Assembly (NCBI RefSeq): GCF_900116295.1
Contig: NZ_FPAF01000002.1
Span: 412,592 to 476,591, forward strand
Direction: 5' to 3'
Source: Bacillus sp. 103mf
GTDB lineage: Bacteria; Bacillota; Bacilli; Bacillales; Bacillaceae_G
Length of the DNA: 64,000 nucleotides
Under the pieces are notes generated by a model. It worked only from the letters and a program-made list of their open reading frames with translations. It was not told the origin of the DNA and ran no database searches. Both the position numbers and the translations under genes were made by a program. Below are positions 16,018-25,259 of this stretch, piece after piece (positions within the stretch are counted from its first letter, which is position 1; every line of letters starts with the position of its first letter).

Positions 16018-18135
16018 TTACGGTTTAACCCGTTTTGTTTTTTCTCCTTCTCGATTTGTTTGCGGATTAAATGGTACAACGTAAAAACGAGGGACCTTAA
16101 AAACGTTCATAAATTTTACTTCATACTCCCCTTTTCCGGTTACTGTATCAATATGAGTCGCTTTCCCTTTGTCTATTTTATAAATTCGATATTGCACTCT
16201 CTTATCAGGAAGTTGATTCCATGTTAATTTTGCGGTAAACAAACCAAGCGGAGTAAACGTCAACTTCGCTTCTAAATCGTCCACTTTACTTAAGCGAATC
16301 GGCTCTCCAATGTTCTCAACACCACGTGGCTGTGCAAATGTATAATCAGCTTTCACATTTGTTTTTGCTAAAATTGTTTTAAATAATTTTGTTGGATAAG
16401 AACTGCTTCCACGCACATAATGTTTATCATCCGTGCGATCATATCCCATCCAAACCGCTCCAACAATATGAGGTGTATACCCAACAAACCAAATATCTCT
16501 TGCTCCGTCTTCTTGATTTGGAAGCGACGTTGTTCCTGTTTTCCCAGCAAGCGCTCCTTTATATACACCATCTTGTGCAGTCCCTTCTTTTACAACACCT
16601 TCAAGCATTCTTGTCATATACCAAGCGGTTTGCTTAGAAAAAACTTTAATTTCTTTATCGGTTGCTTGCCCAATTACTTCTCCGTGTCGATTTAACACTT
16701 TCTCAATTACATGCGGTTCAACGATTTTTCCATCCGCTACAAACGCACGATACATTTTCACAAGTTCAAATGGGGAAACTCCTTCTTGTAAACCGCCAAG
16801 TGCAGTACTAAGACCATGTTCAGGAATGTGAATATTCCCTTTTTCCAAATATTGCTTCCCCTCTTCTAATCCAATTTCATGCAGCAGGGATACAGCTGGA
16901 ACATTAGCCGATTGCAGCAGGGCATCATACATCGTTACTTCTTTCGAATACTGATCGTTGTAATTGCGCGGTTCATAGCCATCAAACGAACCTCGTTCAT
17001 TTGTTAATAAAGAATATGGTGTATATTTTTTCGTTTCAAGTGCTGGTGCATAAACAAGAAGCGGCTTTAATACAGAGCCCGGCTGCCGCTTTGCGTAAAT
17101 TCGATTTAATCCACGCGCAATATAATGCCTTCCTCCAACTGCCGCTCTTATCCCGCCTGTCTTACTATCCATGAAAAGAGCGGCGCCTTGCATATGATCG
17201 TCTTGCATCGGAAAATTACGGACATTTTGCAATTGTTCATATGCTGTCTTTTGCATCTTGTCATCCATCGCCACAACAAACGTATATCCACCGCGCAGCA
17301 CTTCTTGATGTGATAACCCATAAGTGCGGGCCGCTTCATCAATTACCATATCAATGTACGGCATATACGCAAGCTCCTGCTCATTTTGATTCATATAAAG
17401 AGCAATTGTTTTCCCTTGATATCCCACCGTTTCTTCTGCTGATAAATATCCTTGCTTATGCATTAACGATAAAATTAAATCACGGCGCTCTTTACTTTTT
17501 TCAGGATGCAAAAATGGCGAGTAATTACTTGGCGCTTTCGGAAGAGCGGCCAGCATCGTCCCTTCCTCAACTGTTAATTGCTGCACTTCCTTATTAAAAT
17601 AAAATTTAGCAGCTGCTTGAATGCCATATGCCCCGTGTCCAAAATAAATATGATTTAAATACATCTCAAGAAGCTGCTGCTTCGTATACTTCTGTTCCAA
17701 GTGAAACGCAATCGCAACTTCCTTCATTTTGCGAAACAGCGTTTTTTCATGGGATAAAAAGACATTTTTCACAAGCTGCTGTGTAATCGTACTCCCGCCT
17801 TCTACTTTCTCTCCAGCGAGAACATCTTTATAAAGTGCCCTTACAATAGAAGGAAAGTCAATGCCATGATGCTCATAAAAGCGCGCATCTTCAACAGCTA
17901 AAAAAGCTTGTTGTACAAATGAAGGAATATCTTCAATACGTACCAATTCCCGATTTTCCAAATAAAGCTTTGTAATTTCTTTTCCGCGCTGATCCACAAT
18001 TTTTGATGAAGAATGAAATACAAGTCTCTTTTCATCCATCATATAACTGCCAGTAAATAAAATGAGTTTATATAGAACAATCGCAAATATAAAAATGGAA
18101 ACAAAACCAATAAGGACCATCTTTGTATTCTTCAT
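16018..18135 (-). CDS. pbpF: Class A penicillin-binding protein (PbpF, PBP 2c type)
   Basis: 705 residues. One N-terminal membrane anchor (about 8-30). The glycosyltransferase family 51 domain follows (EDARFYEHHGID with the catalytic Glu; GGSTITQQLVKN). The transpeptidase domain has SVLK (SxxK nucleophile), SAN and KTGTT. The C-terminal about 100 residues form an extra beta-rich tail. It polymerises and cross-links peptidoglycan. In B. subtilis pbpF also sits next to hemE and is expressed in the forespore; the shared position supports the name. It is separated from hemE by a 327-bp gap with a repeat, so it may be transcribed separately. Confidence 0.92.
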   Translation of the reverse strand: MKNTKMVLIGFVSIFIFAIVLYKLILFTGSYMMDEKRLVFHSSSKIVDQRGKEITKLYLENRELVRIEDIPSFVQQAFLAVEDARFYEHHGIDFPSIVRALYKDVLAGEKVEGGSTITQQLVKNVFLSHEKTLFRKMKEVAIAFHLEQKYTKQQLLEMYLNHIYFGHGAYGIQAAAKFYFNKEVQQLTVEEGTMLAALPKAPSNYSPFLHPEKSKERRDLILSLMHKQGYLSAEETVGYQGKTIALYMNQNEQELAYMPYIDMVIDEAARTYGLSHQEVLRGGYTFVVAMDDKMQKTAYEQLQNVRNFPMQDDHMQGAALFMDSKTGGIRAAVGGRHYIARGLNRIYAKRQPGSVLKPLLVYAPALETKKYTPYSLLTNERGSFDGYEPRNYNDQYSKEVTMYDALLQSANVPAVSLLHEIGLEEGKQYLEKGNIHIPEHGLSTALGGLQEGVSPFELVKMYRAFVADGKIVEPHVIEKVLNRHGEVIGQATDKEIKVFSKQTAWYMTRMLEGVVKEGTAQDGVYKGALAGKTGTTSLPNQEDGARDIWFVGYTPHIVGAVWMGYDRTDDKHYVRGSSSYPTKLFKTILAKTNVKADYTFAQPRGVENIGEPIRLSKVDDLEAKLTFTPLGLFTAKLTWNQLPDKRVQYRIYKIDKGKATHIDTVTGKGEYEVKFMNVFKVPRFYVVPFNPQTNREGEKTKRVKP

Positions 18136-18231
18136 AACGCATCCTTCTTTCCAAATGATGGTACATTTATTATTTGAAAAAACACACCCTTTATGTATAA
18201 TCTTCGAACTTTTTTACAAATATTTCTATAA

Positions 18232-18356
18232 TGAAGAAAAGCGGAAGCGGCGAGCCACAAAAGAGTATTTTTGCAAGACCTTCTTTTGTGACGACGTTTA
18301 CAGTCGGTGCATAATAAAAAAGGAGCTCTCTTATATTAGAAGAGGGCTCCTTTTTA
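18232..18356. other. Repeat remnant and hairpin in the pbpF-MocR gap
   Basis: The 18136-18538 gap holds no convincing gene. At 18232 there is a remnant of the GAAAAGCGGAAGCGGC repeat seen complete at 40807. At 18316-18356 AAAAAAGGAGCTCTCTT pairs with AGAAGAGGGCTCCTTTTT, a terminator-like hairpin with no obvious gene before it. Confidence 0.55.
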
Positions 18357-18431
18357 TTATTCCTTTTATAGAAACATTTGTTCAGTTTGATTTTCAAACG
18401 CTAAATGTAGCTTTTGAATAAAGTTTGATGA

Positions 18432-18473
18432 AAATCATCTCGGAAGATATCGTTATCTTAAGAGGTGATTTTT
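18432..18473. terminator. Terminator-like hairpin after MocR gene
   Basis: Stem AAAATCATCTC/GAGGTGATTTT (18432-18442 with 18463-18473) with inner AAGATA/TATCTT. It lies 66 bp after the MocR stop codon and is flanked by T-rich or A-rich tracts on both sides. Confidence 0.65.
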
Positions 18474-18538
18474 TTCTAAAAGAAAAAAGTAAATTCTATA
18501 GAAAAGAAAATCAACGAGATTAAATTTATTTACTTCAT

Positions 18539-19966
18539 TTAGATTTCATTTTTTCCAATCCATATTTTTGCTAATTTACAGACACCTTCCTTAATTTCAT
18601 GTTCACTTAAATTTCCCAAACCTAATTGGATATGCGGATATTTAGGTGCGTTTTTAATAAAATATTGAGAGCATGGATAAACAATAATTCCATTGTTAGA
18701 TGCTTTATTTATCAAATCTTTCTCACTCATTTGAGTTTTGACTTCAATAACTACATAAATACCAGAGGAATCTCCTTTGATTTCTATATAGTTATCAAAA
18801 TGATTCTTTATCTCTTCGCACAACACCTTCATTTTACGTTTATAAAGAGATTTCATTTTCCTCAAATGTGCATACCAATATCCCTCTGAAATAAAGTGAG
18901 CCAGTGTTCTTTGATGAAAAGAAGAAGCTGTTTGTTCTAGTAAAGACGAAATTTTCTCATACCTAGGAAGTAATCGTTTCGGTAAGACCATGTAACTTAC
19001 ACGGATTGAAGGTAATAATGCCTTAGAAAATGTGCTTACATACACAACCCTGTCATTGGAATCTAGACTCTGTAAAGAAGGAACAGGGTGATGAATGTAG
19101 CGAAATTCACTATCGTAATCATCCTCAATAATATATCCCTCAATCCGCTCAGCCCATTGAATCAGTTTTAACCTTTCATTAACAGGCATTGTATATCCAA
19201 ATGGAAAATGATGTGTTGGTGTAACATATATCAATCTTGCATCTACTTTCCAAAGTTGACGAACATCAACCCCATTTTCAGAAACAGATATAGGTTCAAT
19301 TAATAATGATTGTAAGGAAAAAATCTCTCTTGCCCCATTGTAACCAGGATCTTCTACAGCTATCTGCTGAAACTCCTCTTTTAACAGCAGTGTCAAAATC
19401 AATAACAAGTGTTGTGTACTGCTGCCAATCAATATTTGTTCACTAGAAGCGTTAACACCTCTCGACTGAAACAAGTAATCTGCTATAGCCATCCTTAACA
19501 ACATATCCCCTTGCTTGTCCCCATAGGAATACATAATAGGATCCATTAAAACTTTATTCGTTAAGTTTCGCCACTTTGCAATAGGAAAGTTCTTCTTGTC
19601 AACCGTCCCAATCTTAAAATCAATCGTTTCACTTACAACTTTTTTTCTCTGTTTATGCGTTACTGTAGTAGGCTCATATGTAAATAATTGTTCGGCCATA
19701 TTTACCTCCACAAAATAGCCCTTCTTACTTTCACTTCGTATATAACCTTCTGCTAGAAGTTGTTCATAAGCCACCTGTGTTGTATTTCTACTTACATTCA
19801 AAAGCATTGCTAATTGTCTAATAGAAGGTAGTTTCGTATACTGCGTAATCTTCCCTGTTAATATCTGTGTCCTTATATAAACATAAACTTGTTGATACAT
19901 TGGAACATTACTACTCCGATCTATATTAAAAACGAGTTCTTTCACTTCATACACCTCAACTGTCAT
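18539..19966 (-). CDS. MocR-family regulator (GntR domain plus aminotransferase-like domain)
   Basis: 475 residues. An N-terminal GntR winged helix (LPSIRQLAMLLNVSRNTTQVA, about 45-65) is joined to a class I aminotransferase-like domain; the pyridoxal-phosphate lysine is in TFSKALLPS. MocR proteins use pyridoxal phosphate or an amino compound as a signal and usually regulate a divergent neighbour. Here the divergent gene 99 bp away encodes an EamA exporter, the most likely target. An ACTGTA...TACAGT pair lies in the shared promoter region. The ligand is unknown. Confidence 0.9.
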   Translation of the reverse strand: MTVEVYEVKELVFNIDRSSNVPMYQQVYVYIRTQILTGKITQYTKLPSIRQLAMLLNVSRNTTQVAYEQLLAEGYIRSESKKGYFVEVNMAEQLFTYEPTTVTHKQRKKVVSETIDFKIGTVDKKNFPIAKWRNLTNKVLMDPIMYSYGDKQGDMLLRMAIADYLFQSRGVNASSEQILIGSSTQHLLLILTLLLKEEFQQIAVEDPGYNGAREIFSLQSLLIEPISVSENGVDVRQLWKVDARLIYVTPTHHFPFGYTMPVNERLKLIQWAERIEGYIIEDDYDSEFRYIHHPVPSLQSLDSNDRVVYVSTFSKALLPSIRVSYMVLPKRLLPRYEKISSLLEQTASSFHQRTLAHFISEGYWYAHLRKMKSLYKRKMKVLCEEIKNHFDNYIEIKGDSSGIYVVIEVKTQMSEKDLINKASNNGIIVYPCSQYFIKNAPKYPHIQLGLGNLSEHEIKEGVCKLAKIWIGKNEI

Positions 19967-19981
19967 TTGAAATTATTGTAA

Positions 19982-20039
19982 ACTGTACCTTTTATAAATG
20001 ACAATGAAAATTAATATTAAGTATACGGATTCATACAGT
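19982..20039. promoter_or_regulatory. Putative MocR operator pair
   Basis: ACTGTA (19982-19987) and its complement TACAGT (20034-20039) are 52 bp apart, about five helical turns, in the 99-bp region between the MocR and EamA genes. This spacing would suit a dimer bending the DNA. Confidence 0.4.
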
Positions 20040-20065
20040 ACTTATGTAACAGGAGTGATTCTACA

Positions 20066-20977
20066 TTGATTAAAATTATGTACTTATTTTGTTTAATTGT
20101 TTGGGGACTTAATTTTATTGCAGTTAAAATTCAAGGTACACCAGTTAGTTTAGAGCTATCATTATTATATCGCTTAGCTTTAACCGCAATTTTATTTCTA
20201 GTTCTCATATGGTTTATGAAACCTAATGGAAAACCTAATAAAAAAGATATTCCATTCATCATTTTATTTGGCGTTTGCAATTTTGCGTTGAGTTATCTAT
20301 GTCTCTATCATGCTACTATCATGTCTTCTGCTGCTATCGTAACTCTAATCTTTTCCTTAAAAGTTATTTTAACTCCAATAGCACTACGAATATTTCTTAA
20401 AGAAAAACTACATGCAAGAGTTTTTCTTGGAGGAGTTTTTGGTATCTTAGGTGTTTGTATTCTCATATATCCAACATTAAGTGACTTCAAAGGAATATCT
20501 ACTATGAAAGGAATTTTGATAGCTCTCTTAGGTACAGTTCTTACCGCGGTAGGAGATGCTTGTTCTGCCAGAAATGCTAGCAAAAAGGTAGACCCAATTT
20601 ATGCAAATGCTATTGGTTTTACTATAGGCAGTTTGTTAATTGGTTCAATTGTATATGCGCAAGGACAAACAATTGTTTGTCCTACAACCGTTACATACTT
20701 ATCAGCCCTAATGTATTTAACTTTTATTGCGTCTTTTTTGGCTTGGTTATTTTATTTAAAACTTGTAGAAAAAATAGGAGGAACAAAGAGTGGTTACATG
20801 GTCGCTTTATTCCCCGCAATTGGTGGGATAGCATCTGTGATAATTGGAGAAACAGATTTGTCAATGTATTTGGTTTTCGGATGTTTATCTTCTTGTATTG
20901 GAGCTTTAATAGCCCTAGGTTTTAGAGTTAATTTTAAAAAATCTACCTCCTATTCAAGTGTTAAAGTTAAGAAATAA
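20066..20977 (+). CDS. EamA/DMT-superfamily transporter
   Basis: 303 residues with about ten membrane segments in two EamA halves (first half about 3-135, second about 147-290). TTG start at 20066 after AGGAGTGATTCTACA. DMT transporters usually export amino acids or other metabolites. The divergent MocR regulator probably controls it, and the substrate may be related to the MocR ligand. The C-terminus is a short basic tail. No other gene follows in the operon. Confidence 0.88.
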   Translation: MIKIMYLFCLIVWGLNFIAVKIQGTPVSLELSLLYRLALTAILFLVLIWFMKPNGKPNKKDIPFIILFGVCNFALSYLCLYHATIMSSAAIVTLIFSLKVILTPIALRIFLKEKLHARVFLGGVFGILGVCILIYPTLSDFKGISTMKGILIALLGTVLTAVGDACSARNASKKVDPIYANAIGFTIGSLLIGSIVYAQGQTIVCPTTVTYLSALMYLTFIASFLAWLFYLKLVEKIGGTKSGYMVALFPAIGGIASVIIGETDLSMYLVFGCLSSCIGALIALGFRVNFKKSTSYSSVKVKK

Positions 20978-21237
20978 AAATATTTTATCAATTGGGGTAT
21001 TCAGGGTCTCTAGCGCTTATCACACATAGTTCGGATTTTTTTGCGGGTAATGGCCTGTGACAATCAAATTGTTCCCCAAAGTGGCTGCTTAAAAGAATGA
21101 AGAGCAGTTGTATTCGATGAACCTGTATATCATATAAAATATAACAACATGCTATATTCATGAAACAGAGTATGATAGACATATCAATTCTCGTATGTAA
21201 CGTAAGACAAACAATGAAATAAGGAGTATATATTCAA

Positions 21238-21798
21238 ATGCGGAGAAGAAGATCGTATGGAAGAACAAATAAGAAAGAAATTAGTTACGAAAAATTTCGT
21301 TGCACTCATTCCGAACATGAATTACCAATAGGCTATGGAAGTGATGCACCTATTTACTATTACAATATTCCTGAAAATGAAAGACATCAACGTTTTGAAA
21401 TAAACTCTGATATTTGTATCATGGATAAAGAATATTACTTCATTCGAGGCTGTATAGAAATTCCCATTATAAATAACAACGAAGTATTTATTTGGAATGT
21501 GTGGGTGTCTTTAAGCGAAGAAAGCTTCAGCAAAACAATGGAATTATGGGAAACGGAAGGAAGAAAAACAGAAGAACCATACTTCGGATGGCTTTCTACA
21601 TCAATCCCAGGTTATCCTGATACAGTAAACTTGAAAACACATGTTTATACAAGAGACATCGGAATCAGGCCATTTATCGAATTAGAACCAACTGATCATC
21701 CTTTAGCAGTTGAACAGAGAGAAGGAATTAATTTAGAACGAGTTGCAGAAATAAAAGAAATTGTTACTCTACATAATCAAGAAGCGAATCCTGAGTAA
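21238..21798 (+). CDS. DUF2199 family protein
   Basis: 186 residues, cytosolic, with no signal peptide. It matches the DUF2199 pattern: a short N-terminal Cys/His part, ELPIGYGSDAPIYYYNIP, a central IWNVWVSLSE, WLSTSIPGYPDT with Trp and Pro, and a C-terminal IELEPTDHPLAVEQREGI. Function is unknown. ATG 21238 follows AAGGAGTATATATTCAA. It is monocistronic, and a strong terminator follows at 21867. The 260-bp gap before it has no feature I can support. Confidence 0.8.
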   Translation: MRRRRSYGRTNKKEISYEKFRCTHSEHELPIGYGSDAPIYYYNIPENERHQRFEINSDICIMDKEYYFIRGCIEIPIINNNEVFIWNVWVSLSEESFSKTMELWETEGRKTEEPYFGWLSTSIPGYPDTVNLKTHVYTRDIGIRPFIELEPTDHPLAVEQREGINLERVAEIKEIVTLHNQEANPE

Positions 21799-21866
21799 CA
21801 CTCAGTGATGAGATGTATTACAGTATCGGGGTGAATTATAACCTATAATAACAAGGATTACATAAA

Positions 21867-21906
21867 TGAAAGTCCCTTCAAATTTTTGAAGGGACTTTCA
21901 TTTTTT
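21867..21906 (+). terminator. Terminator of DUF2199 gene
   Basis: A 16-bp stem around AGTCCCTTCAAA/TTTGAAGGGACT (21867-21882 with 21885-21900) followed by TTTTTT. Confidence 0.9.
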
Positions 21907-22676
21907 CAACACGTTAGTTTTATGTTAACAAAAAGCACTTTCCCTTGTTACGACATATTTATCTTCTTTCAGCCCTTATATTCATCTAAATAATATTTTT
22001 TACAGAATATGTATTTATTATTCAATGAATAATAATTTTACGAGCTATCATTCATATTAACCTGTTTAAAAAACCTTTATTTTAAGTATTTCTCGCTTAT
22101 ATTTTATGCAATTTTGCATAGTCAGATATAGGAAAACGGTATATGAAATATTATTTTATTATATTAAAATTATTTTTATGTCACTAATTTTCCACAATCT
22201 GTTATAATAATTCTATTTTTCAGAGAAATATAAAATGAAAGTTAGTATATTTTATATAAAAAGGATTTTAGTAAGATAGTTATTTTTAAAACAATTAATA
22301 TTAATATATAAATAATATATTTTACTGAGCAAAATTTTATGATTTACTAAGCAAAAACATAGTGTTTTAATGAGTGTATAAGATCTTTACCTTCTATGAG
22401 AAACAAAAGAAAAAGTAAAAGGTTCTTCATTATATGTAGTCGATTATAATGTATAGATAGGATGATGACCCTATCATTTATACGTAACTTAAAACTTTAA
22501 GTTCAAAAGGCTTTATTTCCAAAATTACATTCTTATCAATTTATCAACTACATTTATTCTCGATAAACCAAATAGAAACATAGTTTCACTCCTTTTACAC
22601 TTATAGTTTGGTAAATAGATCTTACAGCAATATGTACATTTTATCATTTAAAATCAAAACAGAAGAGGTGTGTAGG
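21907..22676. other. AT-rich intergenic region before the toxin gene
   Basis: This long, very AT-rich stretch has no supported ORF. A weak inverted repeat GATAGG/CCTATC is at about 22457-22475. I searched by eye for a PlcR box (TATGnAnnnnTnCATA) and found none. It probably contains the toxin promoter. Confidence 0.4.
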
Positions 22677-23618
22677 ATGAAAAGACAGAAAATTACAAAA
22701 ATTATTCCGGCAGCATTTGTATTAAGTACGGCTTTATTTGTAGCACCAGGGTTTTCTTCAGCAGATACGACTACGAATGTAGGAAATCTTCCAGTCGTAA
22801 TCAGTTCTCAAGAAGGACAAGCACCTATGTCAGCAGAGCAAGTTGCTCAAAATGGTACGCAGCTTCCTTACATCCCTACGGGTCCTTATGAAGAATTCCC
22901 TGGTCAATGGCATGTTTCTACAGAAGATGGAAAGTTAATTGATTATGTATATGTAGATGTTATTGCTCAAGGAGATAATACATCAATGAGTGGTATATTT
23001 AAGTTTTCAGGTTATAAGTATGTAAAACCTGATGGCACTTGGATTAAAGATGACGAAAATTATGCACCTAAAGGGAATAAAGGAGATGTGCTATATTCAA
23101 TAGCAATTCCTAAAACGGATCCAATAGCAGCAGATACGAAATTACAAAAAAAGCTAGATTGGAAATTAATTGATTCAAATATAGTAGATAAAAATTCAGG
23201 TTATCACTGGAGTAAATCTGTTACAAGTGGCGTTTCTCATAATATCTCAGTAGGATTATCTCAAACAATTGGAATGGAAGCAGGCATTGGAGATGTTTTT
23301 AAAGTATCGGCTTCATTAACTTGGAGTTTCGGTTATCAGCATACAATTTCAGAAGAAAGTACAGTTACAAAGACATTTGATTTTAATCCAAAACCTGATT
23401 ACGCATATGATCAATATAGAACGGCATTATATCAACAAGTAGCTAACTATTCAGTTATCCCAGGAGCAGGATTACAAAAATGGATGTCTGATCGAACTGC
23501 ACAAGATCCTTGGAATCAGCTATTTAACATGCTCGGAAAGGGAAATGCAATAGAGTATAAAGTAAAAAATTCAGTTGATTATCCAGTAGATGTTTTAGTT
23601 GCACTTACTTCAAAATAA
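22677..23618 (+). CDS. Predicted secreted beta-pore-forming toxin (aerolysin/ETX-MTX2-like)
   Basis: 313 residues from ATG 22677, chosen because GAGGTGTGTAGG precedes it. Residues 1-27 form a signal peptide (FSSA/DTT). The central part (about residues 165-235) is an alternating polar/hydrophobic Ser/Thr-rich stretch (SKSVTSGVSHNISVGLSQT, then VSASLTWSFGYQHTISEES). This is the hallmark of the membrane-inserting hairpin and flanking strands of aerolysin/ETX-MTX2 beta-pore formers. No Cys is present. The family call is from composition and pattern only. It stands alone, has its own terminator, and is followed by a bcr1-like repeat. An insecticidal or cytolytic role is a guess. Confidence 0.6.
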   Translation: MKRQKITKIIPAAFVLSTALFVAPGFSSADTTTNVGNLPVVISSQEGQAPMSAEQVAQNGTQLPYIPTGPYEEFPGQWHVSTEDGKLIDYVYVDVIAQGDNTSMSGIFKFSGYKYVKPDGTWIKDDENYAPKGNKGDVLYSIAIPKTDPIAADTKLQKKLDWKLIDSNIVDKNSGYHWSKSVTSGVSHNISVGLSQTIGMEAGIGDVFKVSASLTWSFGYQHTISEESTVTKTFDFNPKPDYAYDQYRTALYQQVANYSVIPGAGLQKWMSDRTAQDPWNQLFNMLGKGNAIEYKVKNSVDYPVDVLVALTSK

Positions 23619-23620
23619 TG

Positions 23621-23647
23621 AAAAAGCTAGCATTTTGCTAGCTTTTT
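23621..23647 (+). terminator. Terminator of toxin gene
   Basis: Stem AAAAAGCTAGCA/TGCTAGCTTTTT, loop TTT, directly after the stop codon. Confidence 0.9.
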
Positions 23648-23650
23648 TAA

Positions 23651-23853
23651 CTTATATATAAGTTAAAAAAACGACATAAAAACCTCTTTCGTTTACGAGG
23701 GAGACAAGAGCTTCTAACCATACATAGAAACGGTCAGAGCCTTTCTTCTGCCACATGCGAAGTTTAAAACAAAGGGAGAAAGCAAGTAACGGTCATGTTG
23801 TGTTCTGCATAGCAGCAACTTATATGTCGAAAAATTAAAATGGATTTATATAG
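23651..23853 (+). repeat. bcr1-like interspersed repeat, copy b
   Basis: Full-length copy. Core: GCCACATGCGAAGTTTAAAA and ACAAAGGGAGAAAGCAAGTA; right end TTATATGTCGAAAAATTAAA followed by TGGATTTATATAG. Orientation is as in all other copies of the window. It separates the toxin gene from the P450 gene. Confidence 0.8.
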
Positions 23854-24050
23854 ATATAAAATATCTTTTTTGACATAATACCCCTTCAAAATCAAGCAAA
23901 TATTTTAAGGCACCCCATTGCACCAAAGTTTTTTCTCAACCTCCCAAAAATAAACATTTATTCCTCTTATGCTAGAATAAAACATGTTAGCCTATACAAC
24001 TTAGAAAAACCTAATTGCTACTTTTATTTTGCAAAAAGGAGGAGATATCT

Positions 24051-25259
24051 ATGAAGTCACCTGAAAGTGTAATTTTAGTTCATGAAATTTCCAAACTAAA
24101 AACAAAAGATGAGCTTTGGAATCCATATTCTTGGTATCAGTATATGAGAGAGAATCATCCTGTCTATTATGATGCAGAGCAAGATGTATGGAATGTGTTT
24201 TCGTATGATGATGTGAACCGGGTTTTATCTGACTATCGTTTGTTTTCAAGTAGAAGAGATCGTCAGCAATTTTCATTTCCGAAGCGAGAAACAAGAATGA
24301 ATTTAAATTCTTCTGATCCTCCTGAACACCGCAATGTTCGCTCTATCGTTTCAAAAGCATTTACACCGCGCAGTTTAACTGAGTGGAAACCACATATACA
24401 AGCACTCGCAAATGAAATGATAGAAAAGCTAAGAAATCGTGATGAAATTGATATTGTAGAAGACTTAGCAGCCCCATTCCCTGTAACTGTCATTTCTAAT
24501 TTATTAGGTGTCGAGGCAACAGATTTAAAAAAGGTGAAACGATGGTCTGATATTTTATTCATGCCCTATAGCCGAGAGAAATTTGCTGATTTAGATAAAC
24601 AAAAAGCAATTGCTATGAAAGAATTTAAAACGTATCTTCTTCCCATTGTCCAAGAAAAACGATACCACTTAGCAAACGACATTATTTCAGATTTAATAAG
24701 AGCTGAATATGAAGGTGAGAGATTGACAGATGAAGAGATTGTAGATTTTTCACTCGGCTTACTGGCAGCTGGCAATGAAACAACTACCAATTTAATTATA
24801 AATAGTTTTTATTGTTTTTTAGTCGATAAATCAGGAACGTATACAGAGTTACGTAAAAATCCAGATTATATTCCGCAAGCAGTTGAAGAGGTTTTACGTT
24901 ATCGTTTTCCAGTCACACTGGCACGTACAATAACGGAGGATACAAATATATTTGGCCCACAAATGAAAAAGGGGCAAATGATTGTTACGTGGGTAAGTGC
25001 CGCCAACTTAGATGAGAAACAGTTCCCTAACGCCAGCTGTTTTGACATACATCGACCAGGTAATGACAAACATATGACATTCGGAAAAGGCCCGCACTTT
25101 TGCTTAGGTGCCCCACTCGCACGATTAGAAGCTACAATCGCTTTAACAACCTTTATTAAACAACATAAAGAAATAACACTGTCACCATCTTTTCAGCTCG
25201 AGAACTGTCTATTAGAGAATGAACAAACTTTGAAACATTTGCCGATCCTTTTAAAGTAA
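24051..25259 (+). CDS. Cytochrome P450
   Basis: 402 residues from ATG 24051 (AAAAGGAGGAGATATCT upstream); the longer frame from 24015 has no ribosome site. Class features of a soluble bacterial P450 are seen: I-helix AGNETT, ExxR in EEVLR, and the haem-binding loop FGKGPHFCLG with the cysteine at residue 351. It resembles the CYP107-like Bacillus enzymes (YjiB/BioI group). It hydroxylates an unknown lipid or small molecule and needs separate redox partners, none of which are adjacent. It appears monocistronic. Confidence 0.9.
   Translation: MKSPESVILVHEISKLKTKDELWNPYSWYQYMRENHPVYYDAEQDVWNVFSYDDVNRVLSDYRLFSSRRDRQQFSFPKRETRMNLNSSDPPEHRNVRSIVSKAFTPRSLTEWKPHIQALANEMIEKLRNRDEIDIVEDLAAPFPVTVISNLLGVEATDLKKVKRWSDILFMPYSREKFADLDKQKAIAMKEFKTYLLPIVQEKRYHLANDIISDLIRAEYEGERLTDEEIVDFSLGLLAAGNETTTNLIINSFYCFLVDKSGTYTELRKNPDYIPQAVEEVLRYRFPVTLARTITEDTNIFGPQMKKGQMIVTWVSAANLDEKQFPNASCFDIHRPGNDKHMTFGKGPHFCLGAPLARLEATIALTTFIKQHKEITLSPSFQLENCLLENEQTLKHLPILLK

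Noticed and set aside
17241-17597. 118-codon open frame opposite pbpF
   Set aside because: Antisense shadow of a well-supported penicillin-binding protein gene.
18191-18397. Open frame in the pbpF-MocR gap
   Set aside because: It runs across a repeat remnant and a terminator hairpin and has no ribosome site.
22100-22676. Search for a PlcR box upstream of the pore-forming toxin gene
   Set aside because: No sequence fits TATGnAnnnnTnCATA in the region.
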